From Tubulanus polymorphus (taxonomy: Eukaryota; Nemertea; Palaeonemertea; Tubulaniformes; Tubulanidae), in the NCBI RefSeq assembly GCF_964204645.1, contig NC_134027.1, positions 15,798,485-15,862,484 of the forward strand: a stretch of 64,000 bases of DNA. Reading direction: 5' to 3'. A model generated the notes under the pieces. The model saw nothing but the letters and a program-made list of their open reading frames with translations, was not told where the DNA came from and made no database searches. Within the stretch, counting starts at the first letter, position 1; each line of letters starts with the position of its first letter. A program made the position numbers and the translations under genes. Positions 1-11,665 of this stretch are shown here, one piece after another.

Positions 1-1258
1 ACCCTAGAGGGGTTCATGGTCCGATGGATTCGGCGCTTTTGATCAATATAGATACCCAGCAACCTCCGAATCAGCAATACAATGATCTTGTGTCATCGGA
101 TTCAAGTAGTAGTAATAGTCTTAATGATCAGAGTAATATGGAAACTATTTTGTCAAAGATATCTAGTCAGGAGTCAATGTCGGAGAATTTGTGTCACTCG
201 TTTGAAAGAGGACAGAACTTTCCTGTCACCTCAAATGCCAGCAGTTTTCACCATCCAGTTGGGGATGGAATGTCCAATTAACAGGACAGAGGTCAAGTTG
301 TCCCCACGTCTAAACCGAATATGCCAATCAATGACAATGTTGGGATAGGAGATTTGAACTCCGAGCCCCACCAACTGTTCACTGTCAGGTACAACTTCCA
401 CCTGTTACGACGACTTTAGGTAACACGTTAACCAACGACATAGGGTCCTTTTCCAGTAGGAACAACACTATTGGACAGGAGGCTTATTCCCCGTCAATCA
501 TGGCAACTGCTGCCAACCGAGTGACTGGTAGTCATTCAGGGACACCGTTAAACATTTTGATTGATACGGGTGCCGAAATTTCTGTACTGTCAAACTATTA
601 CTTCATCAATCATCCTCAGATATCGAATGGCCCTTTGCAGGAGGGACAATTTCAGTCCGCCCGTGGGGTAGACGGTACTAAATTTGATTTAAAAGGTGTT
701 ATTCCCGTGGATTTTGTATTAGGAAATTTGGACGTGTCACATTCTATGTACGAGGTGGATGGAGTCACCTCGGACTTTATTTCCTGTAACAAAACCAGGC
801 AGTTATCGATTATGCTGAAAAGGTTCTCTTGTTGCCAGGCGCCGACATAATTTACTTTAGTAATGATGCCATCTTGGGAAAATCTTCGTCGGTTTAAGTC
901 ATACGTATGACTGTTATTCCCCCTTCATGCGATGTCACCGTAGACCGTAAATGGTTAAGTGACAAGTCTCAGTCATTGATTGCGGTCTTTGAGCCTGTAA
1001 ATTATTTGAGAATGCGTGATCTCATGAGCGCAAGGTCAGTTGTTAGCGTCATGCCATCAAGGCATCGGCTTCGGGTCACGAACCCAACGTCACGAAACGT
1101 CACCCTCTTTGAAGATACGTGTTGTAGTAATTCGTGGACAGATGGGTGGTCACTTGACCGATCACTCAAAACAGAGGGGAATCAGGACAGCTTCCTCGGC
1201 CACCGGAGGTGTCTGTCACACATGTGGAAGACCCTCAGACGTCAGACGAAATTTGTAA
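1..1258 (+). pseudogene. Gypsy-type pol remnant: protease and protease-RT spacer
   Basis: The translation from about 500 carries the retroviral-type aspartic protease signature LIDTGAEISVLS (catalytic Asp codon at 563-565). After frameshifts, 907-1140 encodes a segment typical of Ty3/Gypsy pol between protease and reverse transcriptase: TVIPP..DVTV, then LIAVFEPVNYL, and RVTNPTSRNVTLFEDT. No RT follows, and the homology stops near 1255. The left end runs off the window, where a Ser/Asn-rich 85-codon stretch (24-281) may be gag-related. Several stops and frameshifts mean the copy is dead. Confidence 0.7.
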
Positions 1259-1259
1259 G

Positions 1260-2094
1260 TATAATCGAATTATTTAGAGTTTGGATCAAGATGCATACGT
1301 CCTATTGAAAATTATGAATTGTATACGGTAAGCGTCTCTTCAGTAAGTTATCAAAATATAATTACATGAGTATTGTGAAACTGTAGTATATATAACGCAT
1401 TTGCCAATGAGTTAACTCATGATCTGGGTTTAATTTAATACAGGAAATAAAGACAACCATGAATGAAAATGAATAATAGCTTGATTGTCGTGATATTGGT
1501 TTTTTGCTGCTGATTATATATGGGGCAACTACGTTGCTCTAAAAATCTTGCAACACTGAAAATATTAATGAAATAAATTGTTTTCATATTTCTAGTTAAC
1601 TACTAGAAAAGGATACCTAAGGATTTTGGAGGAATCTACGTAGCATCAGTATTACGAAGCATTTGTGAGTAAATTCCCCCTACTTTCTACCTTGTCCAAC
1701 TATCTTAACTTGAGCTCTGTTGAGTAAAACACTTCTCTTCCATAGACCAACTGGAGCAACATGATGAATGAACAAAGGAAAAGTGAATGCGAAGCTTTCT
1801 TGAGACTTCACCCTCAGGCCTAAAGTGAATTTTTGCAAAAAAGAACTATAATATACCGGTACTTGCTATTCTTTATTTCGTTAAAAACAATATAAAATGA
1901 AGTATATATCACCATTTATATAGTTATTTAAACTATGATAAATATCTCGGTTTAAACAATATAATAAGCTCTACATAATATTACGTACCGGTACTAGAGT
2001 AAAACGTATTCCCCGCTAAATCATATAAATTCGCCTTATTATACATTATACATACAATTTGTACATGAGAAATGTCTCTACTCTATAAATAGTA
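1260..2094. other. AT-rich sequence without recognised features
   Basis: I see no coding potential, RNA gene or clear repeat here. The sequence is AT-rich (for example around 1860-2080) and may be flank or worn-out transposon. Confidence 0.5.
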
Positions 2095-2770
2095 GTCGCC
2101 TGTTTATCAAAACAGGCCCCGGAGGTCTGTAATGCATCGGAAAAACGCCCAAATTCGATTTCGTCAATTTGTCAATGCGGCTTGACGAATTGACGAAATA
2201 AAATCACCCGCACAAGCATTGCAATAAAGTTTATTGCTCGATGAAATAGGTCATAGCACCAGTAGGACTACGGGCCCTATATGACATTTATTTTGCACCG
2301 AATTATAAGCCAATGCACGCTTTACTTGTTATAATTGTACTGATTTTTGCCGTAACCTTTGTTATTACTAGTCATATAACCTCGTGGGCCCGCAACTGGT
2401 CACCTATCACGCGTCTTATATTCTAAAGGGCCCCTGAAGAGTGCCCCTATAGTGCCCAAAGATGCCAAAATATGACTTGGGCAATTCGTCAATGCAGCTT
2501 GACAAATTTATGGAAAAATTGACGAAGTATGCACTCACTTGCCAAAATTGTAACAGCGTTCTGAATGACTGACAAAAAATTCTCGACGCAATGGTTCGAT
2601 GGAATATGTCATCACCAGGAGGACTAGGCCCTACAGGAAATGAATTGATTGATTTTGCAGCGAATTAGACGTCATTGCGCGCCTTTATATACATGTTTTA
2701 ATGCTATTGATTTTGACATACCTTTGTTATATTGCTAGCCATATTTTATACCTTAACCATGCTGGTAAGC
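2095..2770. repeat. Two-copy diverged tandem duplication, about 320-355 bp period
   Basis: Matching landmarks recur in order. GTCAATGCGGCTTGAC (2171) pairs with GTCAATGCAGCTTGAC (2488). The block with CACCAGTAGGACTA near 2257 pairs with CACCAGGAGGACTA near 2611. The ACCTTTGTTAT segment recurs as well. Indels shift the spacing from 317 to 355. No coding sequence was found in it. Confidence 0.65.
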
Positions 2771-3245
2771 TAGTCCATATTCAACTTGCAGCTCATACAT
2801 TTTTATAAGAATTTAAAAATTTATCATATGAAACACAGTTTGTAGTTACAGTTTTTTTGGGCCAGTGTATGTGCCCACCTATTGGTAATTGGAGATATTA
2901 AATACCATCGACAAAGTCTAACCTCAATTTGTATGCACAAGTCAGAAATGCTGGCTTACTGCTGGTAGTCAGCTTGCTCATGTTTTTGATACTGTCAGTT
3001 TTAAGAAATTTTGAACTCCTGTTAAGTTTTTCCTTAATATAGAAAAGGACGTTTCATAAATTCAGCTAGTCCATATTCCGACTTTCAACTTATACATTTA
3101 TATAGGAATTCTAAAATTCATCATAAGAAGCAAGTTTTCAGTTACTGATGGTTTGTTTGGGCCAGCGTATGTGCCCACCTTATGTCAGAAATGCTAGTTA
3201 CCGCTGGCACTCAGCGTCGCTCATGTTTTTGATGCAGTTAGATTT
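2764..3245. repeat. Two-copy tandem duplication, about 240-300 bp period
   Basis: AGCTAGTCCATATTC recurs at about 2770 and 3062. GGGCCAGTGTATGTGCCCAC (about 2860) recurs as GGGCCAGCGTATGTGCCCAC (about 3160). GTCAGAAATGCT recurs at 2942 and 3184. The two halves are clearly related but diverged, and no function is visible. From 3245 to 3650 nothing is recognised. Confidence 0.65.
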
Positions 3246-3651
3246 AAGATTGTGAGATCGAGATTGTTCTAGGTCGATATTTTTTGTTCGTTGACCTAGT
3301 TTTGCCGTCTGGACGCCTGTTAAGTTTTTCCTATACTTTTACAGTGCATCAAGTACCTTGTCTTTCATATACTAAAAGATGTTTCATAAATTGATAGTGT
3401 CACATAATCGATGTAGTAATAGGATATGTGACTGAAATATATATCACAAGTAAGTGTGAAATAAAAGTTAAAGATAAACGAATTTGTGATGTCGTCGTGT
3501 GAAACCTGCAGGCATTGTCTTTTTAAACGTATCAGCAGCAAGAGGTTTCTGATTTATTGCAGAACAAGCACTCAAAACAGATACATGTCCGTGAGCACAG
3601 AACTGTCATAATAAGACATATCGTTTGTCCATCCCCCATCAGGGATTCGCT

Positions 3652-4700
3652 AGACTCAGCCCAGGGTTGTCATATAGCGGAATGACGACGGAATTAAAAA
3701 GAAAAACACGGAATTTCTTCACTTTCACTATTAACAGTTACCGGGCACCGGACCAATCGATGCACGAATTAGCTACGAATCGCACTACTGTATTAGCACG
3801 CAATTTTATCTGACATTTTTCTATGATACCATTCAGTTACCAGCCGCAGCAGCAGTCAGAATGTAGTCGGACAAAGAGATTGGCAACAGGGCAAACATCG
3901 GTTATCGAAGTAAAATGACTTTTTGTAATCTTAGCAGATTTGAGCACGGTCGCTCTAGGTTGGGCCGTAGTTTCAGATGGCTGCAAACGTGAAATGTGCT
4001 ACTACTAAACTATGTACCGCGGTTCCTTAAAAATTATTTTGATAGAAATCGCCATCTAGTACAGATATTACGTTTTTTTGACCCAAGGAATCAACACGGA
4101 GAAGCAACTAAGTAACAGCTTTCTAAAATAAAGCAGTAACAGCTTTCTTAAAGAAAACAGCTTTCTTAAAAAAAGATAAACTTTATATATAATCTTTAAT
4201 ATCATTCAACTTTTATTAACTCTTCTAGATACACCACACTCGCATTAATTAGAATTTAGATGCACGAGACGCATTAAAAATCCAAAGCCAAAATATGCAT
4301 AATGTGTATCTGTTTTCGTCTGGCATCATTCCTTTTGGGATATTTCTCATATTACAATGCAGTATTTATTTAAATTAGTTTAAGGTTTATTAATGGTAAT
4401 ATACACCTCGTAGATGCGGTCTCAATGTTGATAGATTAATTGCCTACGTAGGTTCTCCATTTTCTCGTTTGGAAGTAGGCCTATCGTTAATTTGTTGAGT
4501 AATAGATTATCACATAGGGCTACCAGGTACCGGTAATGTAAACATACGTCCAGTGCCTTGTCCAACAAGGGGTATCCTGTGCAAAAACACAGTAACTACG
4601 GATAGTAAAAATGAAAAAAATTCTGAGTTTTTGGAAAATTCCACGATATGACAACACCGGACTCAGCCACAGTAAAAAAGGCTGCAACTCTAGACTGGGT
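3652..4700. repeat. Inverted pair of about 100-bp repeats (foldback-like)
   Basis: The segment 3652-3760 on the plus strand and 4565-4690 on the minus strand share the words ACTCAG..C..GTTGTCATAT, GGAATT and TTCAC/TTTTTACTAT in order. Their chance translations are similar for the same reason. The 800 bp between them holds only short direct repeats (CAGCTTTCTTAAA, three times near 4112-4170). The pair could be the arms of a foldback element or two oppositely oriented fragments of one family. Confidence 0.5.
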
Positions 4701-4734
4701 GTGCAGGTTTGCCGCAACAATTGGATAACAATGA

Positions 4735-4870
4735 CAACATCTCATCTGCGCATGTAGCTACACACTTGGGCTTGTGTGGCTGGTTCTAGATACCATCAGG
4801 TTCAAATTCCTGGCTAGGGTAGGGTGCATTCGTCTGGAGCAATTGTTCACTACCTGGTAATTAAAGGAGC
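4735..4870 (+). repeat. Possible tRNA-derived SINE fragment
   Basis: GTGGCTGGTTCTAGA (near 4777) resembles a Pol III A box. AGGTTCAAATTCCTGG (near 4799) resembles a B box inside a T-arm. The spacing is a little short, and no tRNA folds cleanly. I treat it as a weak SINE head. From 4870 to 5425 nothing else was recognised. Confidence 0.25.
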
Positions 4871-5425
4871 CCTCTAATGTCTCTTTATGGTGCCACAAAG
4901 ATAAAAAGACAGCAAAAGCAGGAATTGGAAATGAGGAGTCATCGTGGACAAATATAAGAACACAGATGCTCAGCAGTGCAGATCAGCAATCATCAAAATA
5001 GCAAACACAGGGCAGTGAAAAGCATGTATCTACTCGAGCTATCAACAGAGGTAGCCGATGCCAGAGGATGGTCGATTGGACACGGCTGGTGCCAGCAGTG
5101 ACACAGAAGACTGCTGCTAAATAAAGAGTCAAGATGCAGCTTGAATTGGGCAGCTGTGATGGAGATTAGTCTCAAGTTAATAGGGAAGGATCTTAAGGCA
5201 CCCATTCCCCTGAAACCACAGTCTGAAATAAGTTCATTTCATTGAGCTGTTATAATACATATACATATACTTATATGACAAACAGACGTATTTGAGCAAA
5301 AAAATCATAAGAGTGCATAGTTGTGTTGTGTATCCCTCAGAAAAATTTAAAGGAACATGGAATCCTGCTATAAACATTTCAGGAACTAGCACCAAACAAA
5401 AAGAAATCATATTTACATCGCTTAC

Positions 5426-5686
5426 TCCTTTGTCAACGTTACAACAGCAACTGAGAAACAACTGATTATAGACCTGCTTTTCCAGTAGCCAAGTTTGACT
5501 AGCTGAATATGATCCTCCACAAGTTGCTCTAGTCGGTCACGATTATAAATGTAGTTGGACACTAAGCGATTGACAGAAGACAAAATGTTGCCAAAAAGGC
5601 CGAGGAGCAGTATAAAAGCCCAATCAAAGTCAAAGATGGCAGTACCCATGAAGCAATAGTGCAGTGGAGAGCTCCAACGGTTGAAA
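5426..5686 (-). CDS. Putative exon, unidentified membrane protein
   Basis: An 86-codon open stretch lies between a possible acceptor (AATTCCAG, just after an in-frame stop) and a good donor GA|GTAAGC; an earlier donor AG|GTCTAT is also possible. The peptide starts FNRWSSPLHYCF, contains the hydrophobic run FILLLGLFGNIL, and continues into an amphipathic helix with RDRLEQLVEDHIQLVKLGYW. That fits one membrane span followed by a soluble helix. I do not recognise the family. It lies 11 kb downstream of the last srGAP exon on the same strand, so it may belong to a neighbouring gene. The weak acceptor tract is the main doubt. Confidence 0.35.
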
Positions 5687-5689
5687 CTG

Positions 5690-7500
5690 GAATTCTCCTA
5701 TTTTCTCTGTCAGTTATCCGATTTGAACCCTCCTTTTTGTCAGATGTATGTGTTAATGTGTAATATATTCATTTCTGCAGTCAAAAATGTGTTTTAGGGC
5801 CTCCTCTACGAGACATTAAGCTTTTTAGTTGGTATTTCCTTCAAAATTTGAATCTTTGAATGACATAGAGGGAGGAGTTATCCAGTGAATTAGTGTAGCT
5901 CACAGAGCACAGTAACAGTAATTTGATACCTATAGTCATCAGTATACATAAACAAAACATAGCCTCATTCATAGTACCAAAATTTGGCAACATCAAAACT
6001 TTTTCTTTGGTCAATGGATCAGTCTGAATTTCGTACACTTGTTTAGCTATCTACCATCAATGTTGTGTCCAAATTTCATCGAAATCGGATAAAAATTAAT
6101 GATTTTCAAAAAATTTGAAATGTCTCTAAAATCTTTAATCTTGGCCCTATCTCTACAAAAAAAGATCGCTTGCATCAGATTTTCATTCCCACTATGACTA
6201 GATTATTTAAAATTAGTTTAGAACTTGTTATGAAAACTTTTATGAATTTGTCAAATTTAACTGTGTGTGACCTGCTTTCTGTTGTGAGCCAACCTCGCTC
6301 ACTCTAAACATTATAAACAAGATACTGTAAAAGTGGGACGGCCCATCTCAAGTGTTTGCCACCCGGTTAACTAGCATCCATACTCCTCGGCCTTTAAAAT
6401 CGCTGAGAACCTAGCATTTAAGCTAGGCTTGTTGTTGCTCTTCTAACAATCATCGTGATGCCTGCATCGGTAGAACTTAGAAGGTAAAATTACTTCTTTA
6501 AGTTTTCAGAGAAGCCAATCCAGGTATTAACCTTTAACTTGCCGCAGGCGACTGTATGTAGTCGACACACTGGGGAACTGCCGTAGGCGACAGCCCGACC
6601 TATCTCGCATTCAATGTTTGTTTTTATGTCACAAGCCCCTCGCAGCACATTGAGACATAGTTCTCAATGCACGGCACTGCCGATACTCGAGAATCCGAAC
6701 CCGGAATTATTTTGATATTTTGAAGAATTTTGACCTCAAAAACAGCCCGTAAATTCGATATTTTGGGATTTTAATGAAGATTCAAACATTTAGACTGTAA
6801 TAAGATGCATAATAAAGGTTTTAACAATGGCTCTAGTAATCTACAGAGTCTTTATTTATGAATATCGACGATGTAACACGAAATTGTTAGTATTCTGACT
6901 TTCTAGGGGGTCATTTTGCGCTCGACCCCCAAAAATGACCCCACCCACAGGACCCCCTCTTTCAAAAATCGGAAGTTAAATTTTTCAGCACTATCCCATG
7001 GCTATGACTATAAACTACAAGTTTGTGAAGTTTCAATGCCCTATATACAATAGTTTGGAAATTATGAGGATTTGATGAGTAAATTTCATTAACACGCAAA
7101 TCACATGGCACACACAGGACTTAACATTAAGGCTGCCGACAGGTTGAGGGTTAAAGCAGAAAATTTGCCTAAACGTGTGGGTTTCGTTGATACAAAGGTA
7201 GTTACCATTAATAAATATGTTGCTGAAAATCATTATGCATAGGTACAGGGGGTGGGTTAAAAATCAGCTATTCTTTGCGTATGTATGAAATTGAGCGATC
7301 CCTTTCTATTTTTTGTCATTCCACCTGATGATGGCTGTAGACAACAGCTGAAATGTGGTTTCATTGTAATGTATCTGTTTTTTAATATTTCATTGGGGAT
7401 TTCTAACTACAATTCCTTTCTCTAATGCTTTATTAACAGTGGAGCACATGAAGTCAAAACATCATTCAATCCAGAATAAATCAAGTGTAATTCATAAAAG
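5690..7500. other. Non-coding sequence without recognised features
   Basis: There is no gene, hairpin-ended element or tandem repeat that I can support here. The patch at 6540-6600 with repeated GCCG(C/T)AGGCGAC words and the C/G-run patch at 6905-6960 are local oddities only. Confidence 0.4.
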
Positions 7501-7503
7501 AAA

Positions 7504-7600
7504 ACTAGAGGACCAAAGGTCCTGTGCTCTCGAGGTCCATTTCTTGTACATTATATTATATTATGTATAAAAACTGGACCTTGGGAGCACAATTCATAAA
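7504..7600 (+). mobile_element. Element D: minimal hairpin-plus-subTIR element
   Basis: This stretch of about 95 bp starts ACTAGAGG and carries the perfect hairpin AGGACC-AAA-GGTCCT (7509-7523). Then comes the subterminal word TGTGCTCTCGAGGTCC (7524-7539), whose near-complement GGACCTTGGGAGCAC lies at 7576-7590. It ends in an A-rich CATAAAAA. It follows the plan of the larger A, B, C, F and G elements with almost no interior, so it may be an extreme deletion derivative. Confidence 0.55.
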
Positions 7601-8368
7601 AACATATTACATTGCCCATTTTACTACTCTTTTAATTATGTAAATCTGTTCACTTTAACAAATTCCCTGGGCACTACGAAGCCTCAGACAGTGATAGGCA
7701 ATAACAAATACGCCAGATCGATTTGTTTTACCTAAAATCCTAGAGTGATATATGGCCTAATAAGAGTCGGTGACAGTTCAAAAAGATCGACAGATACAAC
7801 GCCCTTCCCGAGACTTTTCATGTACATCCAATGTATAGCAATGACCAATGTATATCATTTTAAAATAATTTTCAATAATTACTGGACCGATAATAACTTA
7901 AATGAAAATCTTTGATGAAGTTTATTTCATTCAAAAAACTTATTTTTCAATATGAGCATATGCTGTCACTACCGCGTGCAGTGTGAGACAATAGTGATCT
8001 GCCAGCGTGTGCTTGCCTCGCAGCGAATTTATTCAAGAGATCTGCGCATGCGCAACAATGAAAACTACGGCTGTAGGATGATCTCAATTTTGATTGTCGA
8101 TAGAAAATGGCAGCCTTTTAAAGTAGTAGTTACTGTATCTACTGAGTCCAGAGCGTAAGGGTATAGGTTTACAGGGTACAAAGGGTCAGGCTAGGATTAT
8201 AGTAGGCTTTAGGATTAGGGTTTTATTGGGAAAGCAATAGGTGAATGTAGATGTAATAAATAAATATATAGTAAAAAGTTGCTTAGCCTCCACTTGAACT
8301 TGCGTGCATGTTCAAATCCCATTTTTGAAATATCAACTTCAAATTTTCTAAGACGACTTAACATACTG
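7601..8368. other. Non-coding spacer
   Basis: I found nothing supportable here. The open frames are short and have no recognisable motif. Confidence 0.4.
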
Positions 8369-10115
8369 AACAAGAGGCCCACGGGCCTTATACCTTCATG
8401 ACGCAGTGGAAGTAGAATCATTCAGTATTCAAAGTTTTTAAGAAAGATTTACATTGTAACGATGTAACAAGTTTTAAAATAGTTAAGATGGTATAGGCTA
8501 TGTGGCGATAATGTTCATTTTCTGTTAATATATCCTTACATGAAAAGACAAGCCCATTTTACCTGCTTTAAAGATCACACCACATGAAAAAATTCATCAA
8601 GAATTGGTGGAGGCATCGTGCTGAAAAGAAATCTAAGATGGATGGCAACCCTGGTGACCATACTTGAACCCAATTTTCAATAAGCGGTAGATATTTCACC
8701 TACCAAAATTCTTACACCTAGTATCATGAAAACGCATCAAGAATTGCAGGCCGTTCTGTGCTAGAAATACAAGATGGCTGACCTGGCAGCCATATTTGAA
8801 AGCCGATGACCTCAATACACAAAAGGCATGGACAGCTTACCTACTCTGATCCTTACACCAAATCTTGTGGAAATCAATCAAGAATTGCGGGCTGCATCGT
8901 GAAAAAAGAAATTCAAGATGGCCACCCCAATGGCAGCCATATTTGATCACCAATGACATTTTTTTACAATAGGGGTGGACATCTCGCCAGACCCAATCTT
9001 CAAGCTAATCTTCAAAAAGATTCATCGCAAATTACAGGCGAATTCAATTCAATTCCAGAGGGCCTAGCTAATCAGGCCTATGGCAATAGGAGTCAATTAA
9101 GATTAGACTTTTTGAAAAACCAGCACACAAGCCAAATCACATGTAATTAAAAAATTCCGTGCTTCTTAGTTTGATATCTCTGTTTTCATAAAACGTCTTC
9201 GACAGCTGATACAACCGCACCCGCATCTGTCAATCATTTTAATTGATTCATATACTAAAATGCTCACCATGAAAAAACTATGCGGTGAATCAATACCGAA
9301 TTTTTCAGTAGAATGTCAGATACTAGGTACCTTTCTTTAAGGTTTATTTGTTGTAACAATCAGTTATATAATACTTTATTCATAACTTTGAAGTGGCGTG
9401 CCGGCAGCAAACGCTCAAGCAAGGTCAGTCACGTAGGCCAACGATAACACGAAACAGACCACGGTTTGGCCGGTTAAGAGCGTCTCTCCGCATAAATTAG
9501 AGGGACTATAATGGACCATTTGTTGACACTAATTAATGGACCCTTTGTTCACACTGACCTTTAATAAACTTCGTATAGATACAATCATGATAATTCCACC
9601 CTATAATTCCACTATTAAACGATCGACGCGTAACTTAAACATGGCGCCGCCATTCAATACGCTAGTCACATGATGTATCTCTACACACATCAAATCACAC
9701 TTGAATTACAAGTGAGAAATGATCGAAATCTAGCAATTTGATTGGGAAAATAGCCGCACTATAATTGAAAAAAGTTGATAACCCCCTCCGACTGTCTAAT
9801 CATTTGAAAGCTTTGCCTTCAAACGGAACTATTTCCGCCTAATCACAGGTGCACTCTGCCGCTGTGATTCGCCCATTCAACGATAAAAACCTTCCCACGG
9901 TCTTACTATTGGCATTTTCTAATAATTTAGGGAAATATTTTTAAAAAGCGAAATTTCACACTCTGCATTAATAAGATTGAAGTATTTATTCGTTTGACAA
10001 ATCTTCCTCTGAACTTCTGAACTCCCACCAACAAGTTACAAGTGGCGACACGAAAATGACGTCATCGACTCACTACCATCTTATAACCTTCATGACTACT
10101 TCATGAAGGTAAAAA
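8369..10115 (+). mobile_element. Element C1: non-autonomous pearl/HINE-like element
   Basis: The 5' end reads AACAAGAG followed by palindrome GGCCCACGGGCC (8376-8387) and the subterminal word TACCTTCATGAC. The 3' end is a 25-nt hairpin, ACCTTCATGA-CTACT-TCATGAAGGT (10086-10110), followed by AAAAA; its arms match the 5' word. Inside are about four tandem units of 140-146 bp, marked by ATCAAGAATTG at 8596, 8736 and 8877 and a diverged one at 9023, each with an AAGATGG..GGC..CAT block. A segment of about 680 bp at 9042-9722 is absent from copy C2. There is no protein-coding capacity. Confidence 0.7.
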
Positions 10116-10713
10116 CTAATACACATAATTATTGTGAGATCTCACTGCTGAAAGATCTGCAATTCTGTTCAAAATCATTTAACTCCTCCTGAAAACTATT
10201 ACTGCTATAAGTTTTGGATGGATATCCATATATTCTGAGTTTACTGTCACAGAACTAGACGTTTTTTGAAATTATCATTTTGGTTGACCTCAAAAGGCAT
10301 TGGTAGACCTTCCTAACTTGGGTTTTATCTTCTTAAGGTAATGATGGCCAATTCATTGATCCATTATCAGTTCAGTCAATTACTCTGCTTGCATCATACA
10401 GTGAATCCAAATCTAACACTAAATCTAAAGATTGTTGACAATATTGTTATACATGTACAAAGTAATGCAACTCTTTCTCTGAAGCAGAGGTTCTTTTCAT
10501 TCCATGCCAAACCACGTGGGTTTATTATTGTTATTGTTTACGTCTAGCAAAAGATGTGGTCTGCGCATGCACCGGTCTCTTGTGAAAAATAAATTTGCTG
10601 CCTCGCGTATGCTGACATGGAGTGTTGTCGACTGTTGCTTCGCAATATGTCTGCAGTTAATGAATCAACACACGCCACACTGCCATACAACTCATAATTT
10701 CAGTCTAAACTTT
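10116..10713. other. Non-coding spacer
   Basis: No gene or structured element is recognised between C1 and B1. The two open frames here (68 and 88 codons) lack motifs and look accidental. Confidence 0.4.
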
Positions 10714-10859
10714 AACAAGAGCCCCAAGGGGCACAATGGCCAGCCTGTCAGATTTGCTTTTTATAAATGATGTAATCTGTGGGTTATATTTATCAATATA
10801 CACTCCCTGCTCAATATCATTTACATAGTAAAATCGTGTGTTAACACAGACAGCAGGAA

Positions 10860-11525
10860 CGAATGTAATATAGAAATACTAAGTTATTGTATTGTGCAAC
10901 GCCCCCTGGTGGCCATAAAAAAAACCAATGAGCTTGAAACTCACCTCGATCATAGAACATGTCATGAGCTACAACTTTCCAATTGATTATAGTAGCAAAA
11001 TATGCTTAAGTATCAATTATGATGTGGAAAAACTTTTTTTCCACCTACGAATGAGTACTGATGACCCCAAGATGGCCGCCAAGTGCGTCATAATTGCCTG
11101 GTCAAAAATACCCTCTCGGATATAAAAGATCCCTTTCCAAAGAATACCCATTACAAAGTGCAATGAAACATGGCGCACCATTAGAAAGCTACAGTACTCA
11201 GAATTCAGGCCAAAATTGACATTTTTGGGAACAAAAAAGGTCACAGTACGGCCATCTTGAGTCCGATCAACTCAATTTTTCACATGCCGATGGGCCCTCG
11301 GGGGATACAAATATATACGAATGATCAAGGTTATTGATAAAAGTGTCTTCAAAATTTCCCTCGAAAACTTCAAAAATGTGTAAAAGTGCTGATTTTGGCG
11401 AACAACAATGGCTGCCAGTCGGCCATCTTGAATCTGACAGGGCCAGTTTTTGGCCTGAAGATGTGTCTAGGGTAGATACACGTATAAAACAAATATCAAG
11501 ACATTACCTTGAAGCGTCTTCAAAA
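10860..11525 (+). repeat. A-family fragment inside B1
   Basis: The sequence matches the end of one 154-bp unit and most of the unique 3' portion of the A elements (GTGGAAAAACTTTTT, GAGTACTGATGAC, AAGTGCTGATTTTGGCGAAC, TCAAGACATTACCTTGAAGC). It stops abruptly at CTTCAAAACTT without the A 3' hairpin. Confidence 0.65.
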
Positions 11526-11665
11526 CTTTGGAACTCTCACGAACTATCTAGATGGTTATCTCTCGACCTCAATAGCTTCAAGACCCATCTCAAAACAACT
11601 TTGTTCCATGCAGCATACCATTAACTCTCGGAAAGCGAATTGTATTTAATATTTTTTGGCAGAAT
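11526..11665 (+). pseudogene. LINE (CR1/L2-like) 3' end fragment
   Basis: About 33 codons read KLWNSHELSRWLSL..FKTHLKTTLF and then a stop. This matches the 'LWNSLP..L....S...FK..LK..LF' terminus common in CR1/L2/I-type LINE ORF2 proteins. An AT-rich tail with AATAAA follows. It joins the A-family fragment directly, suggesting template switching or repair capture. Confidence 0.5.

Noticed and set aside
2431-2470. Second hammerhead-like CTGAAGA
   Set aside because: No GAA follows a pairable stem II, so the core is absent.
8590-8960. CRISPR-like regularly spaced repeats
   Set aside because: The 140-bp units are whole-unit tandem repeats of element C in an animal genome, without unique spacers or cas genes.
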